Below are positions 8,532-17,180 of a stretch of DNA of 64,000 nucleotides, one piece after another (the stretch's first letter is position 1; the number at the start of each line of letters is the position of its first letter). The notes under the pieces are model-generated. The model made no database searches and had not been told where the DNA came from. It was given only the letters and a program-made list of their open reading frames with translations. The stretch spans positions 1 to 64,000 of the forward strand of contig JAVJUS010000107.1 in assembly GCA_040220455.1 (NCBI GenBank), read 5' to 3'. The stretch comes from JAVJUS01 sp040220455. Lineage in GTDB: Bacteria > Pseudomonadota > Alphaproteobacteria > DSM-16000 > Inquilinaceae. Both the position numbers and the translations under genes were made by a program.

Positions 8532-8726
8532 ATGATCGATGAACGCGGAGTGGCGCCGCCGACCGGCGCGACGCCGGCCGGCGCGTCCAAGCGGCGATCC
8601 TGCCTCGGCTGCGGCATTGCGTTCGAAAGCGCCTGGGCGGGCGAGCGCGTCTGCACGCGGTGCAAGCGCAGTTCCGCCTGGCGCAAGGGCGAGCCCATCC
8701 GGTCCTACCCCTCCAAGGGGAGGTAG
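8532..8726 (+). CDS. Small zinc-ribbon-like protein (64 aa)
   Basis: The product contains two CxxC knuckles, C24/C27 (SCLGCGIAF) and C41/C44 (VCTRCKRSSAW), separated by 14 residues including a conserved-looking FESAWAGER segment, then a short basic tail. This is the spacing of a small zinc ribbon. Similar stand-alone proteins are common in alphaproteobacterial genomes as uncharacterised genes. The codon use and composition are more protein-like than those of the overlapping frames. It lies alone on the plus strand just before a double-hairpin repeat. RNA or DNA binding is a guess. Confidence 0.6.
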   Translation: MIDERGVAPPTGATPAGASKRRSCLGCGIAFESAWAGERVCTRCKRSSAWRKGEPIRSYPSKGR

Positions 8727-8738
8727 GCGGCGCCCGGC

Positions 8739-8842
8739 TAGAGCGTCCTGCGCCCGAACCGGCGCAGACAAGATGCTCTAGGTTGTTGAAGACAGGGCAA
8801 TTTTTTCCGAAATGATGACTCCATCAGTTCGGAAATCGCCCT
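8739..8842. repeat. Double-hairpin dispersed repeat, copy 1
   Basis: A 104-bp element matching positions 58540-58643 without gaps and with only about a dozen differences. It consists of a first dyad around GCGCAGACAAGATGCTCT, a linker GGTTGTTGAAGA, and a second dyad whose arms are GGGCAATTTTTTCCGAA and TTCGGAAATCGCCC. In this copy the first dyad and the tip of the second stem are partly decayed. The end of the element overlaps and contributes to the stop codon of the metallopeptidase gene. Confidence 0.85.
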
Positions 8843-9923
8843 AGGCGGGCCGCCCCCGGGTCGGGCCGTGCACCAGCCCGTGCACGAAGCGCAGCTTGCC
8901 CATCGTCGTGGGCCCCAGCACGAAGGGATAGAGGTCGGGCTGGCCCATGCCGAGGTTCAGGCTGTTGATCGCGGCCGTCAGGGGCTGCCAGGCGTGGACA
9001 AGGGCGTCGAAATCCCCCTGCTCGTAGGGGTCGAAGCCGATCGCCATGTCGAGGCGGGGCTGCCGGCCGACCCCGGGCCGCAGCGTCAGGCCGAAGGCGG
9101 CCGCGGTTTCCAGCGTGTCGACGATGTGCAGGTAGTGCGCCCAGGTCTCCGCGAAATCCTCCCACGGATGCGCGGCGGCATAGCCGCTGACGAAACGCTC
9201 GCGCCAGTCGTCCGGCGGGCCCTCGGCGTAGTATCGGTCGAGGGCCGCCCGGTAGTCCTGCCGCTCGTCGCCGAACATTTCCCGGAACGCGTCGTGCCAG
9301 ACACCGCCCCGGATCAGGCGCTCCCAGTAGTAATGGCCGACCTCGTGCCGGAAATGGCCGAGCAGCGTGCGATACGGCTCGGCCATGTCGAGGCGGTGGC
9401 GTTCACGTTCGGCGTCGTCGGCCTCGGCGATGTCGAGGGTGATCAACCCTCGGGCATGTCCGGTGATCACGGGCGCGCCACCCGCCGCCGTCGCGGCCTC
9501 GCCGGACAGGAAATCGAAGGCGAGGCCGCCGTCGGGATCGTCGAACCGCGACACGACGGGCAGGCCGAGCCGCAGCAGGCCGTAGACGAGCCTGTGCTTG
9601 GCCGCCTCCACCCGTTGCCAGAGCATCAGGGCGCGGGGCTCGGAGAGATCGGGGATCGTCCGGTTGAGCCGGCAGGCGCGGCAGAACGCCGCCGGGCCGT
9701 CGGCCGGGATCAGCCAGTTGCAGGCGTCGTGCTCGGCATTGGCGCAGAACCGCATCGTGCTCTCGGGGTCGGCCAACGGTCGCCACGTGCCGTCGCCGAC
9801 GGCGTCGAGCGCGCCCAGCGCCGCCCGGTCGTCACGGTAGCCGAGCACCCGGCCGCACCGCTCGCAGTGGGTGTTCTCGAAGTAGAGAAGCTGGCCGCAG
9901 GCCTCGCATTCGAACAGCTTCAT
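8841..9923 (-). CDS. Zinc-ribbon putative zinc metallopeptidase
   Basis: The ATG at 9923 gives 360 residues and places a zinc ribbon at the N-terminus (C6, C9, C20, C23). Further Cys pairs follow at 60/68 and 81/84. A zincin-like active-site motif HEVGH is at 193-197, and later FAETWAHYLHIVDTLE resembles the downstream part of the putative zinc-binding metallopeptidase family (Peptidase_Mx type). These are cytoplasmic proteins of unknown substrate. The start overlaps the stop of the upstream desaturase as ATGA, so the two are translationally coupled. The stop codon lies at the edge of a dispersed repeat, suggesting that insertion of the repeat reshaped the gene's end. Confidence 0.85.
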   Translation of the reverse strand: MKLFECEACGQLLYFENTHCERCGRVLGYRDDRAALGALDAVGDGTWRPLADPESTMRFCANAEHDACNWLIPADGPAAFCRACRLNRTIPDLSEPRALMLWQRVEAAKHRLVYGLLRLGLPVVSRFDDPDGGLAFDFLSGEAATAAGGAPVITGHARGLITLDIAEADDAERERHRLDMAEPYRTLLGHFRHEVGHYYWERLIRGGVWHDAFREMFGDERQDYRAALDRYYAEGPPDDWRERFVSGYAAAHPWEDFAETWAHYLHIVDTLETAAAFGLTLRPGVGRQPRLDMAIGFDPYEQGDFDALVHAWQPLTAAINSLNLGMGQPDLYPFVLGPTTMGKLRFVHGLVHGPTRGRPA

Positions 9924-10966
9924 GCCGGCTTGCGGTCGATGTCCCGCTCGACCTCGTTGCAGGTCGTCATCCGGCCCCGATCCTCGTCCCACAGGACATA
10001 GCGCGGCGACCCCATCGCTTCACGCAGCGAGACGGTGAGGACGTCGCCCTCGGGGGCCATCGTGTCGTGGCAGGCGCGCAGGCGGTAGTTCGGGATGCGG
10101 GCGTTGAGGTGGTGGATGTGGTGAAAGCCGATATTGCCGGTGAACCAGCGAAGCGGCGCCGGCAGGCGCAGGAACGTCGTGCTGCGCAGCGCCGCCGATT
10201 GCGGGTCCCAGTCCGCCTCGCGGGCCCATCGGGTCTCCGCGCCGCGGTGCTGGACGGAGAACAGCCAGACCCCCGCGATCGAGGCGAGCACGAGCACCGG
10301 CCCCTGGACGGCGAGGAGCGAGCCGTAGCCGAGCAGTGCACCGAGCCCGCCGGCCAACAGCGCAATCCCCAGCGTCGTCGCGTGCACCGCGCGCCGCTCC
10401 CGACGCCAGGATTTCGGCATGTCGAAGGGGAACCGGTAGAGCACGGTGAAGATCAGCGGCGGCAGCAGGACATTGGCGACGAGCGGATGGTGCGTGAGGC
10501 GGTGCCGGCGACGCTGGCGCGGCGTCAGGGCGCGATATTCCTCGACGGTCAGGCAGGAGGAATAGATGTCCGCCCCGCGCTGTCGCCGGTCGAGATTGTT
10601 CCAGACGCCATGGTGCCCGGCGTGCTGGCGACGCCAGGAGAGGTAGGGCGTGAAGGTCAGCAGGCTGCAGACGGTGCCGAGCGCGTCGTTCGCCCGGCGC
10701 GACCGGAAGAAGGACCGATGCCCGCAATCGTGCTGGATGATGAAGATGCGCACCAGGAACCCGGCCGCCAGGGGCGCCAGCAGCAGGGCCGCGCCGTAGC
10801 CGTAGGGCAGCGCGGCCAGCGCGTACATCGCCCCGCAGACGGCGAAGAAGCCGCCGAAGGATGTCAGGATTTGGGAAAGGCTTTGCGAAAGGAGCGGCAC
10901 GCGGAACGCCGCCAGGTCGCCCCCCGAGGCCATGTGCCCGTCGGCGGGCGGCGCGATCGTGGTCAT
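9920..10966 (-). CDS. Membrane fatty acid desaturase
   Basis: A 348-residue integral-membrane di-iron desaturase. The three histidine boxes are intact: HDCGH (79-83), HAGHH (115-119) and HHIHH near 275, with hydrophobic pairs of helices between them (about 38-75 and 205-245). This matches acyl-lipid (omega-6/delta-12-like) desaturases that introduce double bonds into membrane fatty acids. The gene is first in a two-gene operon with the zinc metallopeptidase, overlapping it by 4 bases. Upstream, the spacer to the Cys-rich gene is short (about 139 bases). Regiospecificity cannot be told from the sequence. Confidence 0.9.
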   Translation of the reverse strand: MTTIAPPADGHMASGGDLAAFRVPLLSQSLSQILTSFGGFFAVCGAMYALAALPYGYGAALLLAPLAAGFLVRIFIIQHDCGHRSFFRSRRANDALGTVCSLLTFTPYLSWRRQHAGHHGVWNNLDRRQRGADIYSSCLTVEEYRALTPRQRRRHRLTHHPLVANVLLPPLIFTVLYRFPFDMPKSWRRERRAVHATTLGIALLAGGLGALLGYGSLLAVQGPVLVLASIAGVWLFSVQHRGAETRWAREADWDPQSAALRSTTFLRLPAPLRWFTGNIGFHHIHHLNARIPNYRLRACHDTMAPEGDVLTVSLREAMGSPRYVLWDEDRGRMTTCNEVERDIDRKPA

Positions 10967-11105
10967 GAGAGTCTATATGGGTTTTACACGCGATTGCGCG
11001 AGGCCCGATGACGATCCGAGCCGCTTCCGGGATGTCGCGACCATGGATGATCCGGCGGCCCGGCGCCGGGCGACCGGTCGCCCGCCCCGGACTACCCGCC
11101 CCGGA

Positions 11106-11504
11106 CTACCCGTTGCAGGCGCACCCGGGTGGCTGGTGGCATTGCAATTGTCGGTTGATGCAGCTGTCGCCGCAGGCCTTGCCCTTGCGGCAGATGCGAC
11201 AGCAGAGCTGGGCCGTCTCCACGCCGCTGTCGGGCCAGGGCGACAAGGCCGGCGCGACGCCCTGGTCCTCGGGCGCCGCGAGGTCGGCCAGCAACGCCGC
11301 CGCGGTCGCGACGTCGGTGGTGGGCGATCCATCGCCCGCTTGCGCCCGGATGTCGGGGATAGCGTGCGTTGTCGCCGCCGGGGCGGGGCCCTCCGCGCCG
11401 ATCATGCTTGCCGGTCCGGCTTGGCCCGGACCGGGGTCGGCGAGGGTGAGCAGTGCGACGACCAGGGCGGCGGCAAGCGTTGCAAGGGCTCGGCGAGCGG
11501 TCAT
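11106..11504 (-). CDS. Secreted small cysteine-rich protein
   Basis: The ATG at 11504 is preceded by GGGGGACACGAC, a good ribosome-binding site. The 132-residue product has a classical signal peptide (basic MTARR, hydrophobic to about residue 22, cleavage near GQA-GPA), then a low-complexity Ala/Pro linker, and a compact C-terminal module holding eight cysteines (101, 102, 105, 111, 115, 122, 128, 130) with the pattern CCRICRKGKACGDSC. A comparable CCxxCxxGKxCGxSC tail is, from memory, found at the ends of other exported proteins, such as some nuclease-like proteins; its role is unknown. It is probably periplasmic and disulphide-bonded or metal-binding. The spacer 11505-11570 is AT-rich and likely holds its promoter. 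Confidence 0.7.
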   Translation of the reverse strand: MTARRALATLAAALVVALLTLADPGPGQAGPASMIGAEGPAPAATTHAIPDIRAQAGDGSPTTDVATAAALLADLAAPEDQGVAPALSPWPDSGVETAQLCCRICRKGKACGDSCINRQLQCHQPPGCACNG

Positions 11505-11757
11505 GTCGTGTCCCCCAGTTAAATAGCGACACGAGGACTCAATACTACTTAAACGCCTAAGGGAACATGAATGCCGCCCGACCGGATCGCGTCCCGGCCC
11601 GACCCCGGCGGCGGCCCGGGCGACCGGCTCCGCACGCCTCTCGACTCCCCGGCCGGACCGGGGCATGGTCGGCGGTGCGATTTCCGATCAGCCGCGCGCC
11701 CCGCGCCGTGATGGCCGCGGGGGCGCCCGCCGCCCCCTCGAGAGCCGGATTCCCGCC

Positions 11758-14613
11758 GTGACGAGCCGATCCGCCGACACCGCCGACAGCACCGAGACGA
11801 AGCCGGGGAAGCCGGGCACGGGCGCCGAGGCCGGCGCCGTGCCGCCGGAGGCCGCGCCGGCGGCGGGCGGGCAGAAGACGTACTACCTGGTCGACGGCTC
11901 GGGCTTCATCTTCCGCGCCTTCCACGCCCTGCCGATGATGACGCGCAAGGCCGACGGCCTGCCGGTCAACGCGGTCTACGGCTTCACCAACATGCTGCTG
12001 AAGCTGCTGGCCGACCTGAAGGCCGACCACGTGGCGGTGATCTTCGACGCGGCGCGGGAGAACTTCCGCAACGAAATCTATCCCGACTACAAGGCCAACC
12101 GCGACGAGCCGCCGGAGGAGCTGCGCCCGCAGTTCGCCCTGATCCGCGCGGCGACGGAGGCCTTCTCCCTGCCGGTCGTCGAGATGGAGGGCTACGAGGC
12201 CGACGACCTGATCGCCACCTATTGCCGACAGGCGCGGGCGGAAGGCGCCAAGGTCGTCGTCGTCTCCTCCGACAAGGACCTGATGCAGGTCGTCGGCGAC
12301 GGCGTCACCATGCTCGACCCGATGAAGAACACCGTCGTCGATGTCGAGCAGGTGGTCGAGAAATGGGGCGTGCCGCCGGACAAGATGATCGACCTGCAGG
12401 CGCTGGCCGGCGACAGCGTCGACAACATCCCCGGCGTGCCCGGCATCGGCCCGAAGACGGCCGCCCAGCTCCTGGAGACCTACGGAACGCTGGAAAACCT
12501 CCTCGACCATGTCGAGGAGATCAAGCAGCCAAAGCGCCGCCAGGCGCTCACGGAGAACGCGGAGCTTGCGCGCATCTCCAAGCGCCTCGTCACGCTCGCC
12601 GACGATGTCGACGCGCCGCTGACGCTCGACTCCATCGTCGTCCACGAGCGCGACGACAAGCGCCTGATCGCCTTCCTGACCGAGATGGAGTTCCACTCCA
12701 TCAAGGCGCGGGTCGAGACCCAGCTCCTCGAAGAGGCGCCGGACAGCGGGCAGGACGCGCCGCCGCCGGGCGAGGCGGACTACGCGCTCGTCACCGAAGC
12801 CGACGCCCTGCGCCGGTGGGCCGAGGAGGCCGTGGAGATCGGCCGCGTCGCCGTGGACACGGAGACCGACAGCCTGTCCGCCTCGACCGCGACGCTGGTC
12901 GGCCTGTCGCTCGGCCTCGGCTCGGGGCGGGCGTGCTACGTCCCGCTCCAGCACACCGGCGCGTCGGGGGAGGGCACGCTGGCGCTCGACGACGGCGACG
13001 GCGCGCCGGCCCAGATCCCGCTCGACGAGGCGCTGGCGATCCTGAAGCCGATGCTGGAGGACCCGTCCGTCCTCAAGATCGGGCACAATTTCAAGTATGA
13101 CTGGCAGGTGCTGGTCCGCCACGGCATCCGGGTCGATCCGGTCGACGACACGATGCTGCTGTCCTACGTGCTCGACGGCGGCGCCCACGGCCACGGCATG
13201 GACGAGCTGGCGGAACTCCATCTCGGCCACAAGACGATCAAGTATTCGGAGGTCTGCGGCACCGGCAAGTCGGCGATCACCTTCGACCGGGTGCCGCTCG
13301 ACAAGGCGCGCGACTACGCCGCCGAGGACGCGGACATCACCTGGCGCCTGCACGCGTGGCTCGAGCCCCGGCTGGTGCCCGAGCGTCTGGTCGCGGTCTA
13401 CGAGACGATCGAGCGGCCGCTGGTCGGCGTCATCGGTGAGATGGAACATGCCGGCGTCAAGGTCGACCGCGACGCGCTCGCCAAGCTGTCGCGGGAGTTC
13501 GCCGCCCGGCTGGAGACGCTCGAGGAGGAGGTCCACAAGCTCGCCGGCCATGCCTTCAATGTCGGCAGCCCCAAGCAGCTCGCCGCCGTGCTTTTCGAGG
13601 AAATGGGCCTGCAGGGCGGCAAGAAGGGCAAGGGCGGCACCTACTCGACGGATTCCTCGGTGCTGGAGGGCCTGGCGGCCCAGGGCCACGAGATCGCGGT
13701 CAAGGTGCTGGAGTGGCGCCAGCTCTCCAAGCTCAAGGGCACCTATACCGACGCCCTGCAGGAGGACATCAACCCGTTGACGGGGCGCATTCACACCTCC
13801 TTCAGCCTGGCGGCGACGAATACCGGGCGGCTGAGCTCCAACGAGCCGAACCTCCAGAACATCCCGATCCGGACCGAGGAGGGGCGCAAGATCCGCACGG
13901 CCTTCGTGGCCGAGCCGGGCAACAAGCTGATCTCGATCGACTACTCCCAGATCGAACTGCGCCTGGTCGCCCATATCGCCGGGGTCGAGGCGCTGAAGGC
14001 GGCGTTCCGCGACGGCGAGGACATCCACGCCATGACGGCGAGCCAGGTCTTCGGCGTGCCGATGGACGAGATGACCTCGGAGGTCCGGCGCCAGGCCAAG
14101 GCGATCAATTTCGGCATCATCTACGGCATCTCCGGCTGGGGGCTGGCCCAGCAGCTCGGCATCGAGCAGGGCGAGGCGACCAAGTTCATCAAGGCCTATC
14201 TGGAGCGGTTCTCCGAGCTCGACGGCTGGATGAAGGCGACGCGCAAGACGGCCAAGGACCAGGGCTTCGTGACCACCCTGTTCGGCCGGCGCATCCACGT
14301 CCCCGGCATCAAGGATCCCAACCCGGCGCGCCGCGGCTTCGCCGAGCGCCAGGCGATCAACGCGCCGATCCAGGGCACCGCCGCCGACATCATCAAGCGC
14401 GCCATGATCCGCATCCCGCGCGCGCTGGAGAAGGAAGGCCTGACCGCCCGCATGCTCCTCCAGGTCCACGACGAACTGCTGTTCGAGGCGCCGGCGGCGG
14501 AAGTCGACCGCACGATCGCGGTGGTCCGCCCGATCATGGAGGGCGCCGCGCACCTGGACGTGCCCCTGGTCGCCGAGGCCGGCGTCGGCGACGACTGGGG
14601 CTCGGCGCATTAG
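11758..14613 (+). CDS. polA: DNA polymerase I
   Basis: The full three-domain enzyme of repair and Okazaki-fragment maturation. The 5'-3' exonuclease domain starts near TYYLVDGSGFIFRAFHALP and contains the helix-hairpin-helix GVPGIGPKTAAQLL; a 3'-5' proofreading domain carries RVAVDTETDS with a later DYAAEDADITWRL; the polymerase domain has motif A SIDYSQIELRLVAHIAG, the O-helix RRQAKAINFGIIYG and motif C QVHDELLFE. I use the GTG at 11758 (951 residues); an upstream ATG at 11665 stays in frame but adds an Arg/Gly-rich, non-conserved leader. The gene is monocistronic, followed after about 20 bases by a convergent tRNA. Confidence 0.97.
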   Translation: MTSRSADTADSTETKPGKPGTGAEAGAVPPEAAPAAGGQKTYYLVDGSGFIFRAFHALPMMTRKADGLPVNAVYGFTNMLLKLLADLKADHVAVIFDAARENFRNEIYPDYKANRDEPPEELRPQFALIRAATEAFSLPVVEMEGYEADDLIATYCRQARAEGAKVVVVSSDKDLMQVVGDGVTMLDPMKNTVVDVEQVVEKWGVPPDKMIDLQALAGDSVDNIPGVPGIGPKTAAQLLETYGTLENLLDHVEEIKQPKRRQALTENAELARISKRLVTLADDVDAPLTLDSIVVHERDDKRLIAFLTEMEFHSIKARVETQLLEEAPDSGQDAPPPGEADYALVTEADALRRWAEEAVEIGRVAVDTETDSLSASTATLVGLSLGLGSGRACYVPLQHTGASGEGTLALDDGDGAPAQIPLDEALAILKPMLEDPSVLKIGHNFKYDWQVLVRHGIRVDPVDDTMLLSYVLDGGAHGHGMDELAELHLGHKTIKYSEVCGTGKSAITFDRVPLDKARDYAAEDADITWRLHAWLEPRLVPERLVAVYETIERPLVGVIGEMEHAGVKVDRDALAKLSREFAARLETLEEEVHKLAGHAFNVGSPKQLAAVLFEEMGLQGGKKGKGGTYSTDSSVLEGLAAQGHEIAVKVLEWRQLSKLKGTYTDALQEDINPLTGRIHTSFSLAATNTGRLSSNEPNLQNIPIRTEEGRKIRTAFVAEPGNKLISIDYSQIELRLVAHIAGVEALKAAFRDGEDIHAMTASQVFGVPMDEMTSEVRRQAKAINFGIIYGISGWGLAQQLGIEQGEATKFIKAYLERFSELDGWMKATRKTAKDQGFVTTLFGRRIHVPGIKDPNPARRGFAERQAINAPIQGTAADIIKRAMIRIPRALEKEGLTARMLLQVHDELLFEAPAAEVDRTIAVVRPIMEGAAHLDVPLVAEAGVGDDWGSAH

Positions 14614-14635
14614 GGGGGCGGGCTTGCGTGGGTCG

Positions 14636-14711
14636 TGGTGGGCCCGGCAGGATTCGAACCTGCGACAACACCGTTATGAGCGGCGCGTTCTGACCACTGA
14701 ACTACGGGCCC
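14636..14711 (-). tRNA. tRNA with CAU anticodon (probable tRNA-Ile2, else elongator tRNA-Met)
   Basis: The cloverleaf is complete: acceptor GGGCCCG/CGGGCCC, D stem GTTC/GAAC, anticodon stem CGCCG/CGGTG with loop CTCATAA, T stem GCAGG/CCTGC, discriminator A and encoded CCA. It is not the initiator, because it lacks the three G-C pairs of the initiator anticodon stem and the 1:72 mismatch. The GGGCCCG acceptor resembles lysidine-modified tRNA-Ile2 of alphaproteobacteria more than elongator tRNA-Met, but this is from memory. It is convergent with polA. Confidence 0.9.
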
Positions 14712-14812
14712 GCCAAGCCGGGACCGACCCGGCGAAGGGACCATGCCGCGCGCCCCGCGAGGTTGCAAGACCCCCGGGCGGTCGTCCTGTCGTCGGGCGA
14801 TCGGGGGGTATC

Positions 14813-15145
14813 ACCACCAAGGGGCACCAAGGTCGGCCGGTGCGGCGTGTTCGGCCGTGCAAGACGGGGCGGAGTTCCGGAAAGGGAATTGAACCACGAG
14901 GGTCACGAAGATCACGAATCGGGCCGGTACTCGAAAGGCGAAGGGCGCCGCCCGGGGCCATTCGGTATTTATTGAATGCCTGCGGCATTCGGGATCGAGG
15001 GAGATAATACCAGCGCTTCAGCCGTCGCCGGCGCTTCTTGGTGACCTTGGTGTTCTTGGTGGTTGGACTGTTCTCGATCGGGCGAGGGCCGAGACTTCGC
15101 CCTCCGCGCCCGACCCCTTCGTGCCCCTTCGTGCCTTCGTGGTGG
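14813..15145. repeat. Large imperfect palindrome built of CACSAAGG-type tracts
   Basis: The spacer between the tRNA and glmM holds four short tandem tracts. On the plus strand: ACCAAGGGGCACCAAGG (14816-14832) and ACGAGGGTCACGAAGATCAC (about 14896-14915). On the minus strand: tracts with ACCAAGAACACCAAGG (15034-15065) and ACGAAGGCACGAAGGGG (15114-15143). The tracts are nested symmetrically around a perfect hairpin GAATGCC-TGC-GGCATTC at 14974-14990. The centre of each nested pair falls within a few bases of that hairpin. No coding frame is credible here. The glmM promoter must lie at its right end. Confidence 0.7.
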
Positions 15146-15249
15146 ATCCCCGGCTCCGAAACCGCCCCACGACCGCCCCGATCCGGCCACGGAACCCTAC
15201 GAGCGTCGACGGCGTTGAACCGAATCGGCGGCCACGCTAGGACTTCGTC

Positions 15250-16665
<1,416 letters not shown>

Positions 16666-16685
16666 ACGGGCCAACCGGCCGCTAT

Positions 16686-16716
16686 CGTAGGTCGGTCGAG
16701 CGCAGCGAGCCCGACA
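16686..16716. repeat. GTAGGTCGG-type intergenic repeat unit
   Basis: About 30 bases (GTAGGTCGGTCGAGCGCAGC and onward to CCCGAC) 20 bases after glmM. It recurs with small changes at 16938-16969 and in inverted orientation at 16991-17020, so the spacer carries three units. Confidence 0.7.
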
Positions 16717-16802
16717 TTGCCGGGGGCTGTCGAATGACGACGGCATGATGGTCCGGCGTCGCGAAGGCGTCGCGAATGTTTTCCCAACCTTTCCCGGTAA
16801 AC

Positions 16803-16910
16803 CGTCATTCCCGCGAAAGCGGGGATCCAGTCTTCGCATGATATCGACTCTGACCGAATTGCGAGCATGCCCCCGAAGCAACTTGGATCCCCGCCTTCGC
16901 GGGGATGACG
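16803..16910. repeat. MITE-like inverted repeat with CGTCATTCCCGCG ends
   Basis: About 108 bp bounded by CGTCATTCCCGCGAAAGCGG on the left and the inverse CCTTCGCGGGGATGACG on the right; each end is itself a hairpin. The sequence is of the widespread proteobacterial kind whose translation gives the familiar spurious peptide FVIPAKAGIQ. It lies between the GTAGGTCGG units. Confidence 0.75.
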
Positions 16911-16937
16911 AATAAAGGGCGAAGAGGCAGAATACTT

Positions 16938-17020
16938 CGTAGGTCGGTCGAGCGCCAGCGAGCCCGACGTTCCGGCCACCGGACTCCCATGTCGGGTTCG
17001 CTTCGCTCAGCCGACCTACA
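16938..17020. repeat. Inverted pair of GTAGGTCGG-type units
   Basis: The left unit (16938-16969) and the right unit (16991-17020, reading GTCGGGTTCGCTTCGCTCAG then CCGACCTAC) are reverse complements with few mismatches and would form a hairpin of roughly 28 bp around a 21-base loop. No coding frame spans it. Confidence 0.7.
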
Positions 17021-17111
17021 GCCCTGGAAACGCCGGGCTATCGCGATCGCGACACCCGATGTCGCAATGACGATTGAAAGACACTTCGGGTTGTCCGGTT
17101 GACGGATCGTC

Positions 17112-17180
17112 GCGGATGCCTATCCTCCGCTGCGGGCCGTGCCCCCCCAACGGGGCGCAACTATTCGAAGGAATAGGATA
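17112..17180 (+). promoter_or_regulatory. Structured leader upstream of serC (candidate serC-motif-like RNA)
   Basis: Three short hairpins precede the serC ATG: GCGGA/TCCGC (17112-17130), GCCCC/GGGGC (17141-17156), and CTATTC-GAAG-GAATAG (17161-17176), whose loop and 3' arm contain the ribosome-binding purines. TATCCT (17121-17126) is complementary to AGGATA (17175-17180), which includes the A of the start codon, so the first and third hairpins can exchange for a long-range pairing. A conserved serC leader RNA has been described in alphaproteobacteria; I cannot confirm a match to its consensus here. Confidence 0.45.

Noticed and set aside
11557..14610. Very long minus-strand open frame opposite polA
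   Set aside because: Open only because of high GC and codon bias on the other strand; the composition (Arg/His/Asp-rich) is artificial, and polA on the plus strand has all motifs.
14813..15145. Possible CRISPR array
   Set aside because: The units are 9-10 bases, degenerate and arranged as inverted pairs; there are no uniform repeats with spacers and no cas genes.
16805..16990. Minus-strand frame encoding a peptide with FVIPAKAGIQ
   Set aside because: This is the well-known spurious translation of the CGTCATTCCCGCG-type intergenic repeat, not a gene.
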